Shown one piece after another: positions 8,222-17,144 of a stretch of DNA of 64,000 nt; position 1 is the first letter of the stretch; the number at the start of each line of letters is the position of its first letter. Origin of the DNA: an uncultured Paracoccaceae bacterium. Lineage in GTDB: Bacteria; Pseudomonadota; Alphaproteobacteria; Rhodobacterales; Rhodobacteraceae. A program made the translations under genes and the position numbers. The stretch spans positions 62,001 through 126,000 of the forward strand of contig CANMQO010000009.1 in NCBI GenBank assembly GCA_947500055.1, written 5' to 3'. Below the pieces are notes generated by a model, which did no database searches, had not been told where the DNA came from, and was given only the letters and a program-made list of their open reading frames with translations.

Positions 8222-8248
8222 AAAGGCCACCCGTTTGGGCGGCCTTTT
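8222..8248 (+). terminator. rho-independent terminator
   Basis: AAAGGCC-A-CCC pairs with GGG-C-GGCCTTTT around a GTTT loop and ends in a T run. It terminates the small membrane-protein gene at 7852-8199. Confidence 0.9.
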
Positions 8249-8286
8249 CGTATTTGTGGGCTGTTGTTCGTTAACTTGCTTCACCT

Positions 8287-8308
8287 AAAGCTTTTAGCGA
8301 AAAGCTTT
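8287..8308. terminator. hairpin AAAGCTTTT-AGCG-AAAAGCTTT (possible bidirectional terminator)
   Basis: A perfect 9-bp stem with a 4-nt loop lies between the convergent genes at 7852-8199 (+) and 8341-8550 (-). It could end the DUF1127 transcript. Its TTTTAGCGAAAA core resembles the palindrome at 60164-60183. Confidence 0.55.
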
Positions 8309-8340
8309 GAACCCCGATAAAGGTTCCTGGGTGACGAATA

Positions 8341-8550
8341 TTAACGTGCAGCGCGCTTTGCGATAGCGTCAATATCACCTGCGGTCAGGCCGATGTCGTC
8401 CAGTTCGCGTGCTGTCAGCTTCGACAGTGCTTTGCGTGTGACCCGCGCATCATTCCAGTCAGCCACGGCACCAAATGTGCGGGCGAAAAAGTGAGAGACG
8501 TTACCGGCAAAGAGGCCAGCAGCGGGGCGGTTGGTTTCGATAGAGGCCAT
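8341..8550 (-). CDS. DUF1127 (YjiS-like) small protein
   Basis: 69 residues. The C-terminal half has the DUF1127 core (W-N-D-A-R-x-T-R-x-A-L-x-x-L-x-x-x-E-L-x-D-I-G-L). AAGGA is 8 nt before the ATG at 8550 and too close to the one at 8556, so 8550 is chosen. DUF1127 proteins are small and arginine-rich; some related proteins bind RNA and affect phosphate or carbon physiology in alphaproteobacteria. The role here is not determined. Confidence 0.85.
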   Translation of the reverse strand: MASIETNRPAAGLFAGNVSHFFARTFGAVADWNDARVTRKALSKLTARELDDIGLTAGDIDAIAKRAAR

Positions 8551-8630
8551 GGCCATATTCCTTGTCTAATGCTGCGTTGCAGCGTTAATCTGATAAGCCG
8601 CATGTAGGAGCCTGGCGCCCAACTGACCAG

Positions 8631-8667
8631 TGCCATTTTGGCATGGGACATATGCGTTTTTGGCATG
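8631..8667. promoter_or_regulatory. operator-like repeats between the DUF1127 gene and ruvC
   Basis: TTTTGGCATG occurs at 8636-8645 and again at 8658-8667, 22 bp apart (two helical turns). The first copy forms the dyad TGCCA-TTT-TGGCA (8631-8643). They lie in the 310-bp divergent gap, about 80-115 bp upstream of the DUF1127 start. The rest of the gap to ruvC at 8861 has no visible gene. Confidence 0.4.
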
Positions 8668-8860
8668 CCTCAATTTTGCGCGTTTGCTGCCGCAAAATCC
8701 TTGTTTCCAAAGGGTTAATTCCGGCGGGGTTATGCGCCTCCTTTTCCCGTCTGGTCAGGTTTGCTTTTGGCGTTGCGACATGCGCCGTTGCAAAGGCTCT
8801 TGGTCTTTGTTCGCGTTTTGTGCTAGCCGTTTTGTGAGAATAAGAAAAACGGGGCGAGCA

Positions 8861-9367
8861 ATGCGAGTGTTGGGGATTGATCCGGGCCTGCGCAATATGG
8901 GCTGGGGGATTATCGCGGTCGATGGTCCTCGCATGTCGCATGTGGCCAATGGTATCTGCCGTTCCGAAGGCGATGATCTGGCCGCCCGGCTGTTGTCGCT
9001 GCATATTCAACTGACTGATGTCATTCGGACCCACGCCCCCGATGCCGCCGCAGTCGAGCAGACCTTTGTGAACAAGGATGGTGCGGGCACGTTGAAGCTG
9101 GGTCAGGCGAGGGGCATTGCCATGCTGGTCCCAGCACAGGCGGGCATTGCCATTGGTGAATACGCCCCAAATGCTGTCAAGAAAGCCGTTGTTGGTGTTG
9201 GCCATGCTGAAAAGCATCAGATCGAACATATGGTGAAGCTGCAATTGCCCGGCGTTCAGATTGCCGGTGCTGATGCTGCCGATGCATTGGCCATCGCGAT
9301 CTGCCATTCCTTCCATCTGCAATCGTCCGGCACATTGGCCAAAGCTCTGGCGAGGGCGGGTGCATGA
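8861..9367 (+). CDS. ruvC: Holliday junction endonuclease RuvC
   Basis: Cuts four-way DNA junctions made during recombinational repair. It has 168 residues. The four catalytic acids are all visible: Asp7 in GIDPGL, Glu66 in VEQTF, and Asp138 and Asp141 in [14 protein letters not shown]. Its stop overlaps ruvA (ATGA). The frame is open upstream to 8630, but homology-like sequence starts at the ATG at 8861. Confidence 0.96.
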   Translation: MRVLGIDPGLRNMGWGIIAVDGPRMSHVANGICRSEGDDLAARLLSLHIQLTDVIRTHAPDAAAVEQTFVNKDGAGTLKLGQARGIAMLVPAQAGIAIGEYAPNAVKKAVVGVGHAEKHQIEHMVKLQLPGVQIAGADAADALAIAICHSFHLQSSGTLAKALARAGA

Positions 9368-10023
9368 TCGGCAAGATTGCGGGCCGTCTGGAATATCGCA
9401 GCACCGATCACGTGCTGATCGACGTGCGGGGCGTCGGGTATATTGTCTATGTGTCGAACCGTGTGCTGGCAGGGTTGCCGGGCAATGGTGAGGCGGTGGC
9501 CCTTTATACCGACCTGCTGGTTCGCGAGGATAATCTGCAGCTATTCGGTTTCACCACCCTGGTGGAAAAGGAATGGCATCGCCTGCTGATGTCGGTGCAG
9601 GGCATCGGCGCGAAGGTGTCGATGGCCATTCTGGGCACCTTGGGTGATGACGGTGTCAGCCGGGCGATTGCCCTTGGCGATTGGAACGCCGTGGCCAAGG
9701 CCAAGGGGGTTGGCCCCAAGACCGCGCAGCGCGTCATCATTGAATTGAAGGACAAGGCCCCAGCCGTCATGGCGATGGGGGGCACCGTGGCCGAAGCGTT
9801 GGGCGACGAGGTGATTGAGGCAGAGACGCCGGATCAGGTCCGGCGTGCCCCAGCGCGCAAGGCGAACCCTGCGCAGGCAGAGGCCCTGTCGGCCTTGGGT
9901 AATCTGGGTTACGCGCCCGGCGATGCCGCCGGTGCCGTGGCAGAGGCTGAGGGTGCTGATCCGGAGGCGGATACCCCCGGCCTGATCCGCGCGGCCTTGA
10001 AGCTGTTGGCCCCAAAGGAGTAG
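9364..10023 (+). CDS. ruvA: Holliday junction DNA helicase subunit RuvA
   Basis: 219 residues. RuvA binds the junction core and loads the RuvB motor. An N-terminal OB-fold ([13 protein letters not shown]) is followed by tandem helix-hairpin-helix motifs ([14 protein letters not shown] and [19 protein letters not shown]), then an acidic alanine-rich linker and the C-terminal domain III that contacts RuvB ([10 protein letters not shown]). It overlaps ruvC by 4 bp and is followed by a 43-bp gap to ruvB that contains a degenerate palindrome. Confidence 0.96.
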   Translation: MIGKIAGRLEYRSTDHVLIDVRGVGYIVYVSNRVLAGLPGNGEAVALYTDLLVREDNLQLFGFTTLVEKEWHRLLMSVQGIGAKVSMAILGTLGDDGVSRAIALGDWNAVAKAKGVGPKTAQRVIIELKDKAPAVMAMGGTVAEALGDEVIEAETPDQVRRAPARKANPAQAEALSALGNLGYAPGDAAGAVAEAEGADPEADTPGLIRAALKLLAPKE

Positions 10024-10033
10024 GGGTGGTGGA

Positions 10034-10056
10034 CGCGTGGGTTGCACCCACCCTAC
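10034..10056. repeat. diverged palindromic repeat between ruvA and ruvB
   Basis: GTGGGT-TGC-ACCCAC (10037-10051) followed by CCTAC. The layout (GGGT centre, ACCCA, then CTAC) is like the GTAAGATGGGT family at 28649, 52114 and 54779, but with different outer arm bases. It lies inside the 43-bp ruvA-ruvB gap. Confidence 0.5.
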
Positions 10057-10066
10057 GGAGCTTTGA

Positions 10067-11086
10067 ATGAGTGATATTGATCCCACATTGCGCCCGGAGC
10101 CGCAGCCCGAAGATGCGGATCGTGCTTTGCGTCCGCAGACCCTGGATGACTTTATCGGTCAGCGTGATGCCCGTGCCAATCTGAAAGTGTTCATCGAAAG
10201 CGCCCGCCGTCGTGGCGAGGCGATGGATCATACATTGTTTCATGGTCCCCCCGGTTTGGGGAAAACCACATTGGCGCAGATTATGGCGCGTGAGTTGGGG
10301 GTGAGTTTCCGGATGACCTCTGGCCCGGTTCTGGCCAAGGCGGGTGATCTGGCGGCGATCCTGACCAATCTGGAAGCCCGCGACGTGCTGTTCATTGATG
10401 AAATCCACCGGTTGAACCCGGCCGTCGAGGAGGTGCTGTATCCCGCGCTGGAGGATTTTGAGCTGGATCTGGTGATCGGCGAGGGGCCTGCGGCGCGCAC
10501 TGTGCGTATCGAATTGCAGCCCTTTACCCTTGTTGGCGCGACCACAAGGATGGGGTTGCTGACCACCCCGTTGCGCGACCGGTTTGGGATTCCCACCCGG
10601 CTGGAGTTTTATACCGAGGATGAGTTGCACCAGATCGTGACCCGTGGTGCCCGGCTGATGGGGGCGCCTGCGTCGGATGATGGGGCGGCCGAGATTGCCA
10701 GGCGCGCCCGTGGCACGCCCCGGATTGCGGGCCGTTTGCTGCGCCGTGTTGTGGATTTTGCGATTGTCGAGGGTGACGGCACTGTGACGCAGGCGATTGC
10801 CGACCGCGCCTTGACCCGGCTGGGGGTGGATCATTTGGGGTTGGACAATGCCGACCGCCGTTACCTGCGCCTGATCGCCGAAAGCTATGGCGGTGGCCCG
10901 GTGGGGGTTGAGACGATGTCTGCCGCCTTGTCAGAAAGCCGCGATAGTCTGGAAGATGTGATTGAGCCTTACCTGTTGCAGAAAGGCCTGATCCAGCGTA
11001 CCCCGCGCGGCCGGATGCTGGCGCAGGCGGCTTGGGCGCATTTGGGGTTGAAGGCACCTAAGTCGCAGACGGATTTGTTTGAATAG
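10067..11086 (+). CDS. ruvB: Holliday junction branch-migration ATPase RuvB
   Basis: 339 residues. AAA+ motor that drives branch migration with RuvA. Walker [10 protein letters not shown] is at 60-68, Walker B is in [10 protein letters not shown], sensor 1 is GATTRMG, the arginine-finger region is LRDRFGI, and a C-terminal winged helix ends the protein ([17 protein letters not shown]). It completes the ruvCAB repair operon. Confidence 0.97.
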   Translation: MSDIDPTLRPEPQPEDADRALRPQTLDDFIGQRDARANLKVFIESARRRGEAMDHTLFHGPPGLGKTTLAQIMARELGVSFRMTSGPVLAKAGDLAAILTNLEARDVLFIDEIHRLNPAVEEVLYPALEDFELDLVIGEGPAARTVRIELQPFTLVGATTRMGLLTTPLRDRFGIPTRLEFYTEDELHQIVTRGARLMGAPASDDGAAEIARRARGTPRIAGRLLRRVVDFAIVEGDGTVTQAIADRALTRLGVDHLGLDNADRRYLRLIAESYGGGPVGVETMSAALSESRDSLEDVIEPYLLQKGLIQRTPRGRMLAQAAWAHLGLKAPKSQTDLFE

Positions 11087-11124
11087 ATGGCGGAGCCGCC
11101 TCCGGCGGGAGTATTTTGGGCAAA

Positions 11125-11745
11125 ATGATAAATGATGTGACGCCTTTGTTCACCCGCGCGGACGGGAAATATGTTTTTGCCCGCTGGGGCCGCCCGATTG
11201 TGCCGGTGGTGTTTGGCGTCGATGATGCGTCGCTGGCCGTGTTCAAGGGCGCGATGGAGGCTGTAGTGACCCTGGCGGGCCATCAGATGGCCGAGACGGA
11301 CCCGGAACTGGGCGCCAATGTCATGATCTTCTTTTGCAAGGATTGGGAGGAACTGGCAGAGGTTCCGCATCTGGACCAACTGGTCCCTGATCTTGCACCG
11401 CTGGTGGTGAGGTTGAAGGCGGCGGATGCCAATCAATACCGGATTTTTCGGTTTGATGAGGCGGGGGCCATCAGGGCGGCTTTTGTGTTCCTGCGGATGG
11501 ATGAGCATATGGCGGCGGTGGCTGCGGATACGCTGGCCTTGTCGCAGGCGGTCCAGACGATCCTGCTATGGTCCGATACCGCCTTTGATGAGACCCCACC
11601 ATTGGCGATGATCGAAGACAAGGCTGTGCTGCGCCCCGAAATCGCGGATGTGATCCGGGCCGCCTATGATCCTGTGATGCCGGTGGCGGCGCAGGATGCG
11701 AGCCATGCGTTGCGTTTGGCTGCAAGGGTTGGGCGGGTGCAGTGA
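11125..11745 (+). CDS. conserved hypothetical protein downstream of ruvB
   Basis: 206 residues, soluble, with no signal peptide. It begins MINDVTPLFTRADGKYVFARWGRPIVPVVFGVDD (written here in parts: MINDVTPLFTRADG, KYVFARWGRPIV, PVVFGVDD). I recognise no catalytic motif or named domain. It is placed in the ruvB-to-ybgC run and overlaps the next gene (GTGA). The ATG at 11125 is chosen over an in-frame TTG at 11116. Confidence 0.65.
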   Translation: MINDVTPLFTRADGKYVFARWGRPIVPVVFGVDDASLAVFKGAMEAVVTLAGHQMAETDPELGANVMIFFCKDWEELAEVPHLDQLVPDLAPLVVRLKAADANQYRIFRFDEAGAIRAAFVFLRMDEHMAAVAADTLALSQAVQTILLWSDTAFDETPPLAMIEDKAVLRPEIADVIRAAYDPVMPVAAQDASHALRLAARVGRVQ

Positions 11746-12182
11746 TACTGCTGTTGTCCATATGTTTGGCTGTTGGTCTGCTTGTCGGCCATTTGGTTCG
11801 GGCGATCATGATTGGTTGGCAAAACTGGCGGTATACATCTAAAGGGGCGCCTGTCATCGCAGCGTTTTACCCCACTGCATTCTGGTTGCTGATGGCGTTC
11901 TGCAGCGCATTATCGCTGTGGCATATGGATCCGATCCTAGATGCGTCAGATCTTGGGTCACAATCGGAATTGGCGGTTTGGGTAATCTGTTGGGGGGCTC
12001 TTTGGGCTTTAAGCTGCAGAACGCTCTATGGCGTAGCTCGTGTTTTCGAGGATAACTTGGAAAACATGCCTGACCGCCGTGCGCCCATGACCGATAGCGC
12101 ATTTGTAGCCTTTTGGTTAGCATCTGCAACAACTTCAGTCGGTATGTTCCTTTTGATCCTTTGGGCCGTGGGTCATGATTGA
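11742..12182 (+). CDS. small membrane protein, unknown function
   Basis: 146 residues from a GTG that overlaps the previous stop. Predicted transmembrane segments lie near 2-24, 40-60, 75-95 and 118-140. Base use looks more AT-rich than in ruvB or tolQ, suggesting a recent insertion or a fast-evolving lineage-specific gene. It sits 16 bp before ybgC. No family recognised. Confidence 0.6.
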   Translation: MILLLSICLAVGLLVGHLVRAIMIGWQNWRYTSKGAPVIAAFYPTAFWLLMAFCSALSLWHMDPILDASDLGSQSELAVWVICWGALWALSCRTLYGVARVFEDNLENMPDRRAPMTDSAFVAFWLASATTSVGMFLLILWAVGHD

Positions 12183-12198
12183 TAAGATATAGAGCCGT

Positions 12199-12585
12199 AT
12201 GACCCACACATTCCCCATCCGCGTCTATTATGAAGACACCGACCTTGCTGGCCTGGTCTATTATGCCAATTACCTGAAGTTCATTGAACGCGCCCGCAGT
12301 GAAATGGTCCGCGAGATGGGGATTGATCAGGTGGAGATGAAGGCGGACGGCTTTGTCTTTGCCGTCCGCCGGGTGGAGGCCGATTACATTGCCCCCGCCC
12401 GCTATGATGATCAGCTGGTTGTTGAGACCACAATGGATCAGCCATCGGGTGCCCGGGTGGTATTTCAGCAGGATGTCAAACGCGGTGATGTCACGCTGTT
12501 TTCGGCCGTGGTGACGGTTGTTTGCCTCAATAGCGGCGGTGCCGTGGCCCGGCTTCCGGCGGCGATCCGCCGTTCGGTGCATTAA
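12199..12585 (+). CDS. ybgC: acyl-CoA thioesterase of the Tol-Pal cluster (YbgC-like)
   Basis: 128 residues with a hot-dog fold thioesterase signature: YYEDTDLAGLVYYANYLKF, where the Asp of EDTD is the catalytic residue in the 4-hydroxybenzoyl-CoA thioesterase group. YbgC hydrolyses short-chain acyl-CoA or acyl-ACP and usually opens the tol-pal operon, as here, with tolQ 115 bp downstream. Confidence 0.92.
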   Translation: MTHTFPIRVYYEDTDLAGLVYYANYLKFIERARSEMVREMGIDQVEMKADGFVFAVRRVEADYIAPARYDDQLVVETTMDQPSGARVVFQQDVKRGDVTLFSAVVTVVCLNSGGAVARLPAAIRRSVH

Positions 12586-12700
12586 GTTTCAGCCTGTTTC
12601 ATCACTTGTGATGCCGGATTGGTTGGATTTCCCCGTGCCGATGCGCTAATGATTGCTGTAATCAGAGCCCAAAACAGGGCCAACAGGCAGAGCAGGTATC

Positions 12701-13375
12701 ATGGAAGCAGCAACCGACTTTACCATGTGGGCGCTATTCGCGCGCGCCACGATCACCGTCAAAATCGTCATGATCATGCTGATTGCAGCCTCTGTCTGGT
12801 GCTGGGCGGTGATCATCGACAAGATCATTCAGTATCGTAAAGCCCGCGCCGAGGCCGATGTGTTTGACCGCGCTTTCTGGTCGGGCGAGCCGTTGGATGC
12901 CCTGTTTGACAAGATCGGGACGGACCCCGATGGCTCAAGCCAGAAAATCTTTGCCGCTGGTATGCTGGAATGGCGTCGCTCCCATACCCAGGAAGGTGAG
13001 CTGATCGCCAATGCCACGGCCCGGATCGACCGGTCCATGGATGTGGCCATCGCCAAGGAGGCCGCCCGTTTGCAGCGGGGTTTGCCTGTCCTTGCTACTG
13101 TTGGTTCCACCGCCCCGTTTGTCGGCCTGTTTGGTACCGTCTGGGGCATCATGAATGCCTTTATCGAAATTGCAGAGGCGCAGAATACCAATCTGGCCGT
13201 TGTCGCCCCCGGTATTGCCGAGGCGTTGTTGGCCACTGGTCTGGGTCTGCTTGCCGCTATTCCGGCGGTGATATTCTATAACAAGCTGTCTGCGGATAGT
13301 GATCGTATCGTGGGTGGCTATGAGGCTTTTGCCGATGAGTTTGCCACGATCCTGAGCCGCCAGTTGGATAGCTGA
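12701..13375 (+). CDS. tolQ: Tol-Pal system proton channel subunit TolQ
   Basis: 224 residues with three transmembrane helices: about 15-35, then the pair near 130-152 and 165-187. Family landmarks include the pore-lining VGSTAPFVGLFGTVWGIM and GIAEALLATGLGLLAAIPA. With TolR it forms the inner-membrane motor that uses proton motive force to energise TolA. The gap to tolR is unusually long at 113 bp and is filled by a small open frame. Confidence 0.95.
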   Translation: MEAATDFTMWALFARATITVKIVMIMLIAASVWCWAVIIDKIIQYRKARAEADVFDRAFWSGEPLDALFDKIGTDPDGSSQKIFAAGMLEWRRSHTQEGELIANATARIDRSMDVAIAKEAARLQRGLPVLATVGSTAPFVGLFGTVWGIMNAFIEIAEAQNTNLAVVAPGIAEALLATGLGLLAAIPAVIFYNKLSADSDRIVGGYEAFADEFATILSRQLDS

Positions 13376-13377
13376 TC

Positions 13378-13488
13378 ATGCCGCGCAAACATGTATCCCA
13401 CCCCCGCCCCGAACGCATTTGCTTTGCAAACGCTGCCTCGGGTCGCGTGCGTGATCCACGAACTTTGATGCAGCGAGGCATGATCTAA
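13378..13488 (+). CDS. candidate 36-residue small ORF between tolQ and tolR
   Basis: An ATG at 13378, two bases after the tolQ stop, opens a frame of 36 codons that ends with TAA directly in front of the tolR ATG at 13489. The peptide is basic (MPRKHVSHPRPER then ICFANAASGRVRD, ending MQRGMI), without a membrane segment. I recognise no family. The exact fit suggests translational coupling, but a chance open frame of this length is possible. Confidence 0.35.
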   Translation: MPRKHVSHPRPERICFANAASGRVRDPRTLMQRGMI

Positions 13489-13956
13489 ATGGGTGCCGGA
13501 GTTATGAAATCAAGCGGTGGCGGCGGGAGACGCGGTCGCCGTCGCGGGGGCCGTACCCAGCCGATGTCCGAGATTAACGTGACACCCTTCGTGGATGTCA
13601 TGCTGGTTTTGCTGATTATCTTTATGGTGGCTGCCCCGCTTTTGACCGTTGGTGTCCCGGTAGAGCTGCCGCAGACTGCCGCTACCGCCTTGCCCACGGA
13701 TGATGAGGAGCCGCTGACGGTAACGATCAAGGCGGATGGCGCTGTCACCATTCAGGAAACGGAAACGGCCCGCGCCGAACTGGTCACCAAGTTGCAGGCG
13801 ATTGCCGCCGAGCGCACCAGTGACCGCATCTATCTGCGCGCTGATGGGGCCAATAGCTGGAATGTCGTGGCCGAGATCATGGGTGATCTGAATGCCGCCG
13901 GTTTCACCAATATCGGTCTGGTCACCGATATCGCCAATCCGGAGACGGACGGGTAG
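13489..13956 (+). CDS. tolR: Tol-Pal system protein TolR
   Basis: 155 residues from the ATG at 13489 (an ATG at 13504 would give 150). A glycine- and arginine-rich cytoplasmic tail is followed by the single ExbD/TolR helix, SEINVTPFVDVMLVLLIIFMV in parts, whose Asp in PFVDVMLVL is the proton-carrying residue. A periplasmic domain covers about 60-150. It partners TolQ to drive TolA. Confidence 0.93.
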   Translation: MGAGVMKSSGGGGRRGRRRGGRTQPMSEINVTPFVDVMLVLLIIFMVAAPLLTVGVPVELPQTAATALPTDDEEPLTVTIKADGAVTIQETETARAELVTKLQAIAAERTSDRIYLRADGANSWNVVAEIMGDLNAAGFTNIGLVTDIANPETDG

Positions 13957-13960
13957 GGCG

Positions 13961-15094
13961 ATGCAGACCCCGGGCACCTATATCTCTGCTATCGGTCATG
14001 TGGGCCTGATTGGCTGGCTGTTGCTGGGCTGGGGGTTGAGCAGTGACCCGCTGGAATTTGATACGATGACAGTGACCACCGTGAGTGGTGAGGAATTTGC
14101 GGCGCTGACAAGTGCCGCAAGCACGCCTGACCCGGGCACAGCAGAACCGACAGCGCCGGTCCAGCCTGTCACCGATACGGCGCCTGCCGCCCCGGCGGAA
14201 GAGCAACCGACCGAGGTGGCACCGTTGCCGGACCCGGTTGAGCCGCCCGTGACTGAGACCCCACCTCCGCCACCGCCAGAAGCGCCACCCGTCACAGATG
14301 TAACGGATGTTGCCCCAGTTGATCCAACGCCTCCCGCGCCCGCCCCGGCAGCGCCGGATTTGCCGCCAACAGATGATCCCACGCCACGCCAGTCGGAGGT
14401 CATTGCTGCGACGCCCAATGCCCCACCACCGCCGGATGCTGTTCCGGACGATATCGCGCGCGAAGAGGTCGTGCAGGACCCGGAGGCCACACCGGAGGTC
14501 GTGACAGAAGAGCAGGAGCAAACAGCCCCGGAGGAAAGCGCGCCAGAAATTGTCATTGCGGATGAAACCCCGTCCGGTGCGGTTGAAACGTCGATGCGCC
14601 CTCAGGCTCGTCCCAACCGCCCGACTCCGCCGGAACCCGTCGAAGAACCGCAGGAGGAGACGCAGACCGCCGAGGCCGAAACGCCGACGCCCGCTGAGCC
14701 GGAAACGGATGATGCGGTTGCCGCCGCCTTGGAAGCTGCTTTGGCCGCGTCGGAAGAACCGGCGGTTGCCGCGGGGCCGCCGATGACCGGATCGGAACGT
14801 GATGCGTTCCGCGTTGCGGTCAATCGATGCTGGAATGTGGACCCCGGTTCGGTTGCCGCCCGTGTTACGGTCGAGGTGGCGTTTAGCCTTGATCGCGCCG
14901 GTAAGGTGGTCGGCAATCAGGTGAATCTTTTGGCATCCGACGGGGATCAGAGCGCGACAAATACGGCATTCGAGGCAGCGCGCCGCGCGATTTTGCGGTG
15001 CCAGTCGAACGGGTACCAATTGCCCGCCGACAAATTTGATCAATGGAAAGACGTGGTGATCACGTTTGACCCGAGTGGGATGCGGCTGAGGTAG
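13961..15094 (+). CDS. tolA: Tol-Pal system protein TolA
   Basis: 377 residues. A single N-terminal membrane helix (about 7-28: VGLIGWLLLGWGL) is followed by a long low-complexity periplasmic arm rich in Pro, Ala, Glu and Thr (about 45-270) and a globular C-terminal domain of about 100 residues with paired Cys (NRCWNVDP and LRCQSNGY). TolA links the TolQR motor to Pal and TolB. The frame runs upstream to 13892, but the ATG at 13961, 4 bp after the tolR stop, is the natural start. Confidence 0.9.
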   Translation: MQTPGTYISAIGHVGLIGWLLLGWGLSSDPLEFDTMTVTTVSGEEFAALTSAASTPDPGTAEPTAPVQPVTDTAPAAPAEEQPTEVAPLPDPVEPPVTETPPPPPPEAPPVTDVTDVAPVDPTPPAPAPAAPDLPPTDDPTPRQSEVIAATPNAPPPPDAVPDDIAREEVVQDPEATPEVVTEEQEQTAPEESAPEIVIADETPSGAVETSMRPQARPNRPTPPEPVEEPQEETQTAEAETPTPAEPETDDAVAAALEAALAASEEPAVAAGPPMTGSERDAFRVAVNRCWNVDPGSVAARVTVEVAFSLDRAGKVVGNQVNLLASDGDQSATNTAFEAARRAILRCQSNGYQLPADKFDQWKDVVITFDPSGMRLR

Positions 15095-15197
15095 GCAAAG
15101 ACACGCGCAGGTGACGTGAAATGGTGTCATGACCCTGCTATGAAGGAATATGAGGCGATAATCGGGCCAGAACCCGGACGCGCAGAGTGAGGCGAAT

Positions 15198-16514
15198 ATG
15201 ATGAAACGACTTTTGACATTGTTGTTGGCATTGATGCTGGCAAGCCCGGCATTGGCGCAAAGCGGTCCGCTTCGGCTGACCATTACCGATGGGGTGATTG
15301 AGCCGATTACGGTAGCCGTCCCGACATTTCAGGCTGAAAACGGTGCAGCTGGGCAGGTTGCGGCAGATATCTCGCGCCTTGTGGTGCAGGATCTGGCAGG
15401 AACGGGGCTGTTCCGCGAAGTGCCTGCATCCGCATTCATTTCGCAAGTCAGCTCTTTCGTGCAGCCCGTTGCCTATGCAGACTGGCGTGCGGTCAATGCG
15501 CAGGGCCTGATCACCGGGGCTGTCACCGTCAATGGCAACCAGCTGGTTGTGAAGTTCCGTCTATATGATGTGTTTTCCGGGCAGGAGCTGGGACAGGGTC
15601 AACAGCTTGTTGGTACTGTCGATGGCTGGCGTCGCATGGCCCATAAGGTGGCGGATGCCACCTATTCCCGCATCACGGGTGAGGGTGGTTATTTTGACAG
15701 CCGCGTTGTCTTTGTCTCGGAAAGTGGTCCCAAGGATAACCGTCAGAAGCGCCTTGCCATCATGGATTATGATGGGGCGAACCTGCAATTCCTGACCGAT
15801 AGCAGTGCCATTGTGCTGGCCCCAAGGTTTTCGCCCAATGGTGATCGGGTGCTATACACCAGCTTTGAATCCGGTTTTCCCCGGATCAATGTGCTGAATG
15901 TGGGTAATGTCAGCCGTCAGCAGCTGGGCACCGCACAGGGTGAGATGGCGTTCAGCCCCCGGTTTTCCCGCGATGGGCGGCAGGTGATCTATAGCCTGTC
16001 CAATGGCGGGAATACCGATATCTATCGCACTGATCTGGGCACCGGGCAGCATGTCCGCCTGACATCCGCCCCGTCGATTGAAACCGCGCCCAGCCTGTCG
16101 CCTGATGGCAGCCAGATCGTGTTTGAAAGTGATCGTTCCGGTACCCAGCAGCTCTATATCATGCCTGCAAATGGTGGTGACGCGCGGCGGATTTCCTTTG
16201 GCGATGGCCGCTATGGCACGCCGGTCTGGTCGCCGCGCGGCGATCTGGTCGCTTTTACCAAGCAGAATGCGGGCCGGTTCCATATTGGTGTGATGCGCAC
16301 TGACGGGTCCGAGGAACGTTTGCTGACCTCATCCTTCCTTGACGAGGGGCCGACATGGTCACCCAATGGCCGGGTCATCATGTTCAGCCGCGAAACCCAG
16401 GGGGCCGGTGGCACGTCATCGATGTATTCGGTTGATATTTCGGGTCGTAACCTGAAGGCGGTGCCGGTTCAGGGCGGTGCCTCTGATCCGTCATGGGGTC
16501 CGTTGCAACCGTAA
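15198..16514 (+). CDS. tolB: Tol-Pal system periplasmic beta-propeller TolB
   Basis: 438 residues. A clear Sec signal ([20 protein letters not shown], cleaved after about 20) leads to an N-terminal alpha/beta domain and a six-bladed propeller of WD40-like PD40 repeats (for example [46 protein letters not shown]). TolB binds Pal and is released when TolA is energised. Confidence 0.95.
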   Translation: MMKRLLTLLLALMLASPALAQSGPLRLTITDGVIEPITVAVPTFQAENGAAGQVAADISRLVVQDLAGTGLFREVPASAFISQVSSFVQPVAYADWRAVNAQGLITGAVTVNGNQLVVKFRLYDVFSGQELGQGQQLVGTVDGWRRMAHKVADATYSRITGEGGYFDSRVVFVSESGPKDNRQKRLAIMDYDGANLQFLTDSSAIVLAPRFSPNGDRVLYTSFESGFPRINVLNVGNVSRQQLGTAQGEMAFSPRFSRDGRQVIYSLSNGGNTDIYRTDLGTGQHVRLTSAPSIETAPSLSPDGSQIVFESDRSGTQQLYIMPANGGDARRISFGDGRYGTPVWSPRGDLVAFTKQNAGRFHIGVMRTDGSEERLLTSSFLDEGPTWSPNGRVIMFSRETQGAGGTSSMYSVDISGRNLKAVPVQGGASDPSWGPLQP

Positions 16515-16590
16515 TGAGATGTGATTCCCACCGGCACGAACCCGTGCTATGCTGGGAAAAAATGAGCAGATAACAACAGGAACCAGTTCG

Positions 16591-17124
16591 ATGAAAATGA
16601 TGACACGCGCGACTGTGCTGCTATTGGCCTTGGCCACGGCGGCCTGTACCAACCCTGACCGTTTTGGCGGCGCGGGCGGTGCTGACGGGGCCAATGGTGC
16701 AGATGGCGCCAACGGGGCCAATGGCGGCCTTGCCGGATCAGCCAGCGATCCGACCAGCCCCGCCTATTTTAACCAGGCGATTGGTGATCGGGTCCTGTTT
16801 GCGGTTGATACATCGACCATCACCCCAACCGGCAAGACCATTCTGGATGGTCAGGCCCAGTGGCTGCTGACTAATGCCGATTACCGCGCCGTTGTCGAAG
16901 GCCATGCGGATGAGCAAGGCACACGTGAATATAACCTCGCCCTTGGCCAGCGCCGTGCCAATGCGGTGCGCGAATATCTGGTGTCGCGCGGTGTTCCTTC
17001 GTCCCGTTTGCAGGTCACCAGCTTTGGCAAGGAACGCCCGATTGAGGTTTGCAGTGAAGAAAGTTGCTATGCCAAGAACCGTCGTGCGGTTACGGTGCTG
17101 TCATTCAGCGCTATCACCAGCTGA
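16591..17124 (+). CDS. pal: peptidoglycan-associated lipoprotein Pal
   Basis: 177 residues from the ATG at 16591. Lipoprotein signal with lipobox ATAAC (lipidated Cys about residue 18), a glycine/alanine/asparagine-rich linker (GADGANGADGANG), and a C-terminal OmpA domain with the peptidoglycan-binding VVEGHADEQGTREYNLALGQRRA in parts. Pal tethers the outer membrane to the cell wall and to TolB. Confidence 0.95.
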   Translation: MKMMTRATVLLLALATAACTNPDRFGGAGGADGANGADGANGANGGLAGSASDPTSPAYFNQAIGDRVLFAVDTSTITPTGKTILDGQAQWLLTNADYRAVVEGHADEQGTREYNLALGQRRANAVREYLVSRGVPSSRLQVTSFGKERPIEVCSEESCYAKNRRAVTVLSFSAITS

Positions 17125-17144
17125 TCGTGATCAAAGGAAGCCCT

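Noticed and set aside
9767..10834. Minus-strand open frame of about 355 codons opposite ruvA/ruvB
   Set aside because: Crosses the ruvA-ruvB boundary and has a proline/arginine/glutamine-rich shadow composition; ruvB is clearly real.
13922..15283. Long minus-strand open frame (about 453 codons) opposite tolA
   Set aside because: It is the antisense shadow of a GC-rich, low-complexity tolA; its translation is arginine/glycine-rich with no domain, and tolA fits its operon.
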